From: Bimastos eiseni
Taxonomy: Eukaryota; Annelida; Clitellata; Crassiclitellata; Lumbricidae
DNA: 64,000 nucleotides
Direction of reading: 5' to 3'
NCBI GenBank assembly: GCA_959347315.1
Contig: OY365807.1
Span: 10,011,152-10,075,151, forward strand
Under the pieces are notes generated by a model. That model was given only the letters and a program-made list of their open reading frames with translations, searched no databases and was not told where the DNA came from. The position numbers and the translations under genes are program-made. Within the stretch, counting starts at the first letter, position 1, and the number at the start of each line of letters is the position of its first letter. Positions 55,460 through 64,000 of this stretch are shown here, in pieces.

Positions 55460-58320
55460 AGCAGACCTGTAGGCCTATAGGCCTACATGTTTCTCGAGTC
55501 ATCGTTATGACATAATAACTCAATTATTGTGCACAACTCACTTTTAATAATCTAACGAAGAGCTGCATAGGTTTTCCAATATATCACAGTAGGCAGCCAA
55601 CACGCTCGTCGTTAAAGGGCTATAGGTCATATTGGTCTGGTTCTTAATTGGCTTGAGGTGTCTACAGCGAGTATCCCCCTCAATCAACTATATTAATTAC
55701 ACTTATGTAATGTGTTAAATGTAATATGTAACGTAAATCTTCGAAAATTTCTCAGCGTTTCTCTTTAAGACATTTATTTTTTATTATCTAACAAATATAT
55801 TCTAAACAAGCTATTTAAGGCGAATTGCTAAGAAACAATGGACATTTTGGCCAGACATGACCTATGTTTTTCATACTTAGGCCAATGCCTGCTATTATAA
55901 TCGGTGAGAGAACAATTCTCATTGTTAGAGCTTACCAACTGTAGACTAGGATCATTTTGTACTTTGATTCACCAGAGGGCGAGAACGAAACTGAAATTCA
56001 ATCAAGGACAGGATACGACTTGGTAGAGTGGACTTGCACTCATGGGTGCATTGAGAGCGTGTAACGGTACAAACCCCAGAAATAAACGCATCACTGTAAT
56101 CGAAATCCATTAGTTGTGTTTTTCGAAGCGGAACGGTGTCCAGTCGCTTCTTAACTACGGTCGCGATTTTGCCCCACCACATTTGAACGATTTTCGATCA
56201 TCGCTACTTAATATTAAATAAGCCTACGAGTAGGCCTATCCAATTTAATTGGGTCTAATCATAGATATAGATAAAGATCAGTAGGTCTAATATTATATGG
56301 AGGGGTCGGGCGTCCGCTATAAAATAATTATATGGAGGCGCGTAAGTAAAGATGTTACCGTAACTTCTGCACTTAAGAGGAGTTTATTCGCAGACGTGTA
56401 AAATAGATTTAACCTCTTCCTTTTAACCTTTCCCTGTAAAAAATACAATTTATTCGATCTATTTGGGTAACACTAGATGCCAGCCCATTGGTCTGCTGAG
56501 TGTTTTATTAATCGTCGTGATGAAATACATATGACTTTGTGATCATCGTGTACTCAGTTACCTTCCTTCCCTCAATCCCTCCATGTCTCCCTCCATTACT
56601 TTTCCATTCCATCCTTCATGGATATCTCCCTTCCTTCCTTCATTCTGTCCCTGCGTCCATCCGTCTGTCCGCCCTTCCCTCAATCCATTCATCCATTGGT
56701 ACCTCTCTGCCCACCCACCCTTCCGGCATTCTTTATCTATTCATTAATTCATCTCTATATCCTTTCCTTCTCTCCTTTCCGCTCTTACCTCCTTCCTTTC
56801 ATCCTTCCTTCGCGTGACTTTCTCACCATGGCCTAGTAATCACCTGCCTCTCGCGACCTACTTGTAGACCGTAGCCGATAACTATAGACTGTAGGCCGTC
56901 TATACCGTGGGCTGATAAAACGCTTCCCAACACCGTCTGAAGCTGCCATAGAAAGACCTGTAACCGGGGCAGAGATAGGAACATCACCTCGTTTGAAGTA
57001 TATATCCGGTATATTCTAAGCACACTCTTTAAAGTAGTTATGTTTCATAGATAGTAACAGCATATCATAGCCTAGCAAAACAGCCAATTTGTGACTCAAC
57101 TCTAACGCACAGAAAAACACCCTCATAATACACTTGACGCTAATCCGATCAACGACAAAACGACATAGTTGTGCCCTTGCCCTAGCTGACCCTCAGCCCC
57201 AAAAATACATTTGCACTATATCCAAACCCTGGCTCAGGCAGCAATTATATGTTTTTTGAAAGCCGGATGCTGGCACTAGCCATAACTCAGACTGAGCACC
57301 CGATCAACTTATAAGTTTAATTTTTAAATTTGACGTCCTCTGAAGAGAGCTGAGATCTCCTTTGTTCCGCAAGTAAATCCTCCACTGCATATAAACGGAC
57401 TAATGACTGAACGAGGGATTGAATGCATAGTGAACGTCGATAGCAAACTATTTCTAATCTAGGTAAGCAGCTGTCAGCGTAAATATGAAACTATATGAGT
57501 CAAAATAGTAAACAAGAAGCAACCATGTTTGCTTTAGAATAATTTTTTCAGGGCCATAGATGTTACATGGAGAACATGGATGCTGGTCTGTCTGAAACTG
57601 CTTCTATTTGATCTTACACAGTTTAATAAACGAAGCAAAACTATTTAGCTTCGTTTCTCGTTATGAACCCTTTTTGTGACCACTGGCGTTACAGTCTGCA
57701 GTCTAGCATAGGCGGCATATAGGCCTATAGAACAGAATTTTAAACCTGAACTTTGAACCCGATAATAATTATGCTTAATTCTAATTCTGACCTGAACTGT
57801 AGCTCACGCTCCAGTTCTAAACTTAGCGCTTACTCTCACCTTAATCAAAGCTGTGACCCTTATGCACATACACATGCCTACTTTAACCACAAATCTAACT
57901 CAAATTGTGACTAGATAATTCTGCCCTTGACCCAACTCTAAATGAAACCCTAATTTGTCCTGCTTGCACCTTATCTCCAACTTCGACACCAACGCTTTAG
58001 ACAATCCTATAACACCAGGCAGTTCTCAATGAACCGTTGATCAGCGCCATCGGCTGATACCTTGCTCATTTACTGTTTTAAACATTCAGCACAGCAGTAG
58101 CAAGTATCATAAGAGTTATTGATTGCATACCACTCACGCCACGCACTGTGACTGCGCTGGTAAGCGGCCGCCAAAAACCTGGCAATATTAACGTTTGTTC
58201 GTTTACTAGGCACTGGCTTTGCGTGCGGAAGTAACATAGTTACTTACTTACTTAGGTGCTCGCGAGAAACGTCGTTAGAGGGCCTTAGCTCCTTAAGAAT
58301 GCAACAGCGTCGCTTCTATT
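55460..58320. other. Gene-free stretch
   Basis: No gene recognised. It contains a pyrimidine-rich CCTTCCTTCCAT region at 56550-56820 (open frames there are compositional), several TAGGCCTA palindromes, and the inverted copy of the 44.3-kb duplicated unit at about 55725-55765. Confidence 0.5.
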
Positions 58321-58329
58321 CTCAATGGT

Positions 58330-58575
58330 TCGTTGAAGTTAGTATAGCAGTTCTGATTAGGCCTGCGTGATTGTGGAATGTAGTAGCAGACTGGCAGCTC
58401 TGATCATTGAAGGTACATGTATAGCAGCAGTGCAGGCTGGTTAGGCTTAAGTGGTTGTTGAAGCTAGTAGCAGTTCTGATTAGGCCTGCATGATCGTGGA
58501 AGGCAGCAACAGTCCTGGCTGATTAGGCTTACGTGGTTGTTGAAGATATAGTAGTAGCCCTGATTAGGAATTCGT
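58330..58575. repeat. About 110-bp tandem repeat, two diverged copies plus a partial third
   Basis: Units share GTTGAAG-TAGTA, AGCAGTTCTGATTAGGCCTG, TGATYGTGGAA and GCTGGTTAGGCTTAAGTGG. No coding sense. Confidence 0.8.
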
Positions 58576-58963
58576 CGGTTGACCTGGTAACCAAACAGTA
58601 TCGAAAACTGAAAATTAAATCAATTCGATTCTTTGCAGTTCTCAGCGCCATATATAGGTAACCCGAGGATGAAAGTAACAAGTTTCTAATCCCTTTTATT
58701 TTTGGTATTTATAACAAGGACCATCGTAATCTATTGCATCAAACTGTGACCTAACATGTTGTCTATTATAATGCTGAAGTATTAAATGATTTGTCTATCA
58801 AGTGATTAGTATGGCCGAGACCATCCAAATAACTGGAATGGCCAGGTAATACAAATCTGCCTAACAACGTGGTAGGCCTAAGTTGTGACATGAGCGGGGC
58901 AAATGTTGTATCAATGTTAGAGATGAAAATTAAAATTTTAAATTTTTATTCTTTTGCTAAATG
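58576..58963. other. Gene-free stretch
   Basis: Nothing recognised between the 110-bp repeat and the reverse-strand open frame. Confidence 0.5.
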
Positions 58964-59416
58964 TTAACAGGAAAATGTTTGTAATTGCACCTCAAAAACA
59001 ACTAACACCGTGCGAGGTATGTTATTGTGCCGCTTTGGATGCATAGATAGACCCACAGTTTCTGTATAAGAAACAGAAAATTTGTGCAAATAACGGCTGC
59101 TCCAAGTTCTCCGTTGTAACGTAGACATGAAAAAACGTTGAGAAAAAACCACGTTGCAGCATTGTTGGTTATTGGTGCAATGTTCAGTATAGAGTTGGGC
59201 CTGTACACCTGGGCCTGTACTGTAGGCTAGTGTCCATGATGCCAGCCCATTGATATGCTGCTCGCAATGATCACAAACATATGACTCTGAACGATCTGCA
59301 TCAGTAGATGTTTTATCTGTCCAATAGCCAGATGTATGCATGTACACCGTACAGTGCACCTGAACCACACAATTCTTCGTCCTTGCCTTACACCCCACAC
59401 ACAATGCAATTGTCAT
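58964..59416 (-). other. Uncharacterised 150-codon open frame
   Basis: The reverse strand starts MTIALCVGCKARTKNC and contains a second Cys/His group (YVCDHCEQH) about 40 residues later, reminiscent of a zinc-binding arrangement; then a Trp/Tyr-containing basic segment. Just upstream (59590-59420) another frame is acidic (GDDNEDGDDDTNANKSKK) and ends in a stop; a TTACCTCAG acceptor-like site lies right before the ATG. The family was not recognised; an old transposase or an unknown exon are both possible. Confidence 0.3.
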
Positions 59417-59419
59417 TTT

Positions 59420-61385
59420 CTGAGGTAAGGTCTTCCGCGGATCACTTTATTCAGTTACTGCTCTATTAGCCTTCTTGGATTTATTTGCATTCGTGTCATC
59501 GTCGCCGTCTTCGTTATCGTCTCCTCGCATGACATATTGCAGATCTCGTTCATTATCCTCGTCATTGTAACTGCCGATTGTTCAAATTGGATAGTAATTG
59601 CCATTACAACGTAAAATGTACGTAGACCCTACTTCTTTGAGAGTCAGTTTATTCACCTTTAGTCAAACCTTTCTGCGCTTGACACTGTGCTTTGACACTG
59701 ACGGCACTTGAATCAGCTGTGACATTGACTACACAGTACCTTCCTTTGACAATCATTTGATTTTTGTTTCTTAGCTCTACTACCACTACATTCTTGTTAT
59801 AATCGCAGATTTTCTGGTGCGCTAGTGGCTACGTGTTTCCCCCTAACACCTGTTCTGGTTGTCTTCCTGTCTGATGCTTCTGGATTAGGACTAAACACTT
59901 CTGGCAAAAATATGTGTAGTTCACTTTTCCAGGCAACCCTGATATATTGATGGAGCACACTGAAACAGTTTTTTCACCTCTGTTGGGTGAAAGACCAAAG
60001 TGAATGGATGAATAATATACTTAGTTAGAATACCTTCATCAGCATCTGAAACGACCTCTCCATTTCTTCCGCATCCAACACTCGGTGCAATATTGTCACC
60101 TCGTGACTGCTTCATTATAAGCCTTTACAATGTGACTTGATGGGTTTCCAATTCCTCTGCAACAAAGCTGAGATGATTACTTTACGTTAGGTAACTCAAC
60201 TTCCGTCATCTTGCATTGCTTCCAATGGATCGCAACGTTCGTACTTTAACGCTTGTAATTCTCTATTCTTTTAAGAAAGACTCTACCCTGCAGTAATAAA
60301 GAGGCCTACAATTTTTATTCATAGACATAACAATGATGAACCCAATAATGGAGCCTAGGCTGGGCCTACAGTTGATAATTAACAAAGAACCGGTTCTATA
60401 TGACCCATAGATTGAGGTTTGTTGTAACTTGCAACCTACATGGAGGCAGGCTGCATCTTGTTGCTCCGAACCCCAATTGAGGATTTACTACTAAAGGCCT
60501 GGATTAACCACGGCTCCGATGAGTCCACAGAGCCACGCCTATGTATACTAAACATTTCATAAATAAGGATCTTATGCCTTTTGTATGCTAACTTTAAAAA
60601 TATGTGCGTTCTAATACTGTCCTAGACTGTTATTTTAGTTATCAAATGTTAGATCGTTGACATAATGATAAGTATTTTATGTATTTTAAGCAGACTAGTT
60701 TTATTGCAAACAAGCAACGATAGTCAGTAGATCAACGTATGACTACATGTATTGCTGTCCTATTGACTGAATCCGCCTCCAAGCGCTGTGAACTTGATCC
60801 TGTGCATTATTTGGCTTAATCCGGCTATAAGCCCATCAAGTAGCCTACATGGATCTAGTCTTTAATTCAAATTCTTTTAAATCATAACCTTCAGACAATA
60901 TCGTTCACACAGACACTGTTTAAATGAAAACTCTTCTAATTATGGCAAATTCAGTAAAGATTTTAAATATGAATACATTGAGCAATCAAAAGCAAGAAAA
61001 GTCTGAAACTTATTTAATGCAAATAATATTGTTTGATTTATAATAAACTTTATTTGTAAAATTCTGCGGAGGTAATTTTGTCACGCTGAACTGTCGATTT
61101 GTTCTATCTTTAGATCGGTATACGCTGGTTCTTCGCTCTCCAATAACGACGCTCCAATGTTTGTCGTATTCAACCCACGTTACTTTCGACCACCGTCTGC
61201 CCTACGTAAGTTGACGATTCTAACTTTATTAATCAAACCATAATAATAAAAGCAATGCGGTTAATTCTTTTAGTTTCATTGACTTCTACTAGTCTTGTTA
61301 TAACAGGGAAATTATCTTTAACTGACGTCGCACAGAACTAGTCAAACATCTCTTTCAGAAGTTATATGAACAGAAACAAAACGAA
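59420..61385. other. Gene-free or unrecognised stretch
   Basis: Contains a 64-codon reverse frame at 60115-59921 without recognisable motifs, and AT-rich DNA. No repeats of note. Confidence 0.4.
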
Positions 61386-61770
61386 CTCACGAGTGAATAA
61401 TATCAACATGATGAATTAATGAATTAATGATTGACGCATGCATGAAAGAAAGGACAAATGAACGAACGCATGAGTACATGAATGAATTAGTGAATGAACA
61501 AACGCATGAGCGAATGAATGAACATATGAATAAATAAATGAATGAACTCATGAATGAATGAACAAATGAATATTTGAATGAATCAATGATGAATTAATTA
61601 ATTAATTAACGAACGAACGAATGAGCATAGGAATAAGCGAATGAACGAACACATGAATGAATGAAAAAATAAATGAATGAATGAACGAACGGACGGATAA
61701 ACGAATAAATAAATATATATATAACTGAAAACTGAATGAATCAATCAATCAATCAATCAATGAAAGAATA
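61386..61770. repeat. Degenerate GAAT/GAAC repeat
   Basis: Nearly 400 bp of imperfect GAATGAAT, GAACGAAC and AATCAATC units, strongly mutated and thus probably old. Confidence 0.9.
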
Positions 61771-62142
61771 CATCTGTCACTTAAGGCAAATTGGCCAAAA
61801 CTGAGGGCTTGAGGAAATGAATGGAAGATATACAGTAATATCGTCAATCGAAGATTGCCTCAACCACTGATGGTGAAGGTCTACGTTTAGGAATGAAGTG
61901 AAGAGAAAAACGCATCCTAAGTGGAAGGCGACCAAGTGACTCAGCCAGAGGAAAACTTCGGGTTCGTTAATATTCAGGAGTTTTCCATTGAACTTGGTCG
62001 CATTTTTACATTGGAACTCGTTCACCGGTAAGGATGGAGGGCTGCGTTGTAGCCAAGCAGAGGGGTAGATTCCGCCGACGGGAACCGGCTCTACATAGTA
62101 GATAGGCCTATCATTAAACGAATAATTTCTAGGGCGTCAAAT

Positions 62143-62166
62143 GGGGCCGTCCATAAATGACGTCAA
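62143..62166 (+). repeat. Solo MITE terminus
   Basis: GGGGCCGTCCATAAATGACG resembles the termini of the 16.8-kb MITE. No inverted partner was found within the next few hundred bases. Confidence 0.45.
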
Positions 62167-62889
62167 TTTAGGACGACTTTGACTCCCCTACCCCTCGTCA
62201 TACTTCGTCACAAAAGTTATACCCCCGGAAATATGAAATCACAAATCTCTGCACAAACCACCTGTATTGGAGGCGCTTTGGAAGTTTGGAGTTGTCACTA
62301 GTTACGAGGGATGAGACAAAACATTCGCAATCAAACGAAAGAAAGAATTATGTGGATCAATCGCTTCCGAAAAGATGGCTGAAAAAAACAGTCAAAGAAA
62401 AGAAGCAGAAAACAAAATACATGAAACAAAATATTCAAATTTGAAAAGAGTGTCTACATCAAATTCGGCGGCAAAAGACCTGACTCTGAAGCGACGGAAA
62501 GAGTAAAATAAAAAAACTGCAGAAGCAACGAATATGGTCTAAATACCGATAACGACACAAACGAACAAAAACATCACGTACTGTGAGAATGATTAGAAAG
62601 AAACGAGAGAAGGAGAAGAGAAGATAGAAAGTTGTTTTCATTGAAGATGTCCAGGGTGCGCAATGCTGTGCATACTGAATCATCAGACGTCGTTTAAACG
62701 CCGTAAACTGACTGACAATCAGAGTCGATGCAATCGAATTCATCGCAGGTGGCACAGCTGGTTAACTAGGACGAGAGGCGGTATACAGAGGGGCAAAGCA
62801 TAATCCTGTGGGGTCACACATTATGCATATTAATATGCAAATTCCGAAAAAACCTAGGTTGATAACCAACAGCATGACGTCGATGGGCT

Positions 62890-63345
62890 TACTTCCTGGC
62901 AGCGGTTGCTATGGAGATGACCTTAAGGCAGGTGGTTGACAGGGAATGAGGTTCGAATCCCGCTGTCTCGTAAACGACATTGACATATCGCTACAGCTCG
63001 TAAGAAAAGGTCATCCGGGTTCTGCTGGATTTGCAGTTGTTGTATTTGAGCATCATTCAAGGGAATCCTTCAATCCACATGCAGACCCCTTCTACCTATT
63101 TGGTGGGTTGGGCTCCAGTCTTCTTGTCCCTGTCACGGCAAATTTGGGTCTTCGATCTTTACACTCAGCCGCTCAACATAATCTCTTTGTACCTTTTGCA
63201 CTACCACGGCACATCTAGGGCGTTCGCCATCGCTGGCCCCAAAGCCTCTGGTGCTTTTCATCGGCTCCTTAAGTCTGTCCTTCTTGGTCAGAAGCTCCTA
63301 AGAGTAGTTGTCTTGCAGAGGCGCTATATTAAATTCCATGAAATA
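62890..63345 (+). mobile_element. SINE-like head and LINE RT C-terminal remnant
   Basis: GAGGTTCGAATCCCGCTGTC at 62949-62968 is a pol III B-box match. From about 63100, shifted frames read LRSLHSAAQHNLFVPF and RAFAIAGPKASG, degraded versions of the C-terminal PR..-RAFAIAGP block of LINE ORF2. The 3' end GAGGCGCTATATTAAATTCC runs into the GATA repeat, as LINE tails often do. Confidence 0.55.
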
Positions 63346-63351
63346 TATATA

Positions 63352-63510
<159 letters not shown>

Positions 63511-63516
63511 AGCTGA

Positions 63517-63753
63517 TCACGCGGTGGCCTTAAAGATTTTATGCAACAGCGTCAGCTCATCTGAAATCTTGACCACATATGGCCAGTACACATTAATAAT
63601 CTCTTCTGCATCTGTAATCGCTTCCTTTATCCGAGTCATCCAACCAAGTTCGCTCCAAGACCGGAGTGGACTCGCTGCCCCTATTGGATGACGTCCTAAA
63701 TTGCGTAGTGAGTTTATGGAATCTATCTCGAATAGCTCCCTCTCAGTTATCAA
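63517..63753 (-). other. Uncharacterised 78-codon open frame
   Basis: The reverse strand ends YWPYVVKISDELTLLHKIFK-ATA. The regular amphipathic look suggests genuine former coding sequence, perhaps from a mobile element, but I do not recognise the family. Confidence 0.3.
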
Positions 63754-63869
63754 GTGGCATTATAATTAAGCAAAGTAAATCTGTCGTCTACCCAATCACC
63801 AATTTTCAACCCAAGAGATGTTGCTAACCGTGTCCGCAGTGGGTAAATTCAGCCGGATCTTATATCCCG

Positions 63870-63960
63870 AATCTTCGATTTCAGATCCACCACCTGAACC
63901 ATGAGATCCACCACCTCAACCATGAGATCCACCACGAAAACATATGAGATACACCACCTA
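63870..63960. repeat. About 22-bp tandem repeat, four units
   Basis: GAGATCCACCACCTSAACCAT repeated with small changes. It starts just after a non-repetitive stretch and ends near the window edge. Confidence 0.9.
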
Positions 63961-64000
63961 CATACACGCTTTGTTCAAAAATCGACCATACACACCTTGT

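Overview
This is a stretch of animal nuclear genome. It has spliced genes with phase-consistent GT-AG introns, LINE, SINE and DNA-transposon remains, and very abundant microsatellites. There are only three recognisable host genes in 64 kb, base composition is AT-rich, and the TAGGCCTA palindrome is strikingly frequent. Together these suggest a marine invertebrate deuterostome (an echinoderm-like genome is my best guess), but the species cannot be fixed from the window alone.

Layout. 1-11.6 kb: a CATA microsatellite, a decayed but nearly full-length reverse-strand LINE (endonuclease plus reverse transcriptase), and gene-free DNA with inverted-repeat elements. 11.6-17.4 kb (+): a complete eight-exon aldo-keto reductase gene of 288 residues, whose introns 3 and 7 both use GC instead of GT donors. 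21.0-32.4 kb (+): a BAMBI-type TGF-beta pseudoreceptor in three exons. Its signal-peptide exon lies at 21.0 kb, the cysteine-rich ectodomain exon at 29.0 kb and the membrane/cytoplasmic exon at 31.8 kb. Intron 1 is packed with simple repeats, a SINE and a mariner relic; intron 2 holds a CpG-dense block, a MITE and an 11-bp minisatellite. 38.6-42.7 kb (-): a complete seven-exon AMP-activated protein kinase beta subunit, with two copies of a tRNA-derived SINE in its introns in opposite orientations.

44-64 kb contains no gene I can identify. It holds LINE fragments, MITEs, a diverged segmental duplication, and a 2.8-kb array of about 117 units of a 24-bp repeat. Many of these units carry a short palindrome that stays self-complementary through different paired changes. 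This array is the most unusual structure in the window.

The three host genes are unrelated in pathway (carbonyl reduction, BMP/activin damping, energy sensing) and show no sign of joint regulation. Exon models were built by eye from splice signals, reading-frame phase and remembered family features; no alignment or transcript evidence was available.
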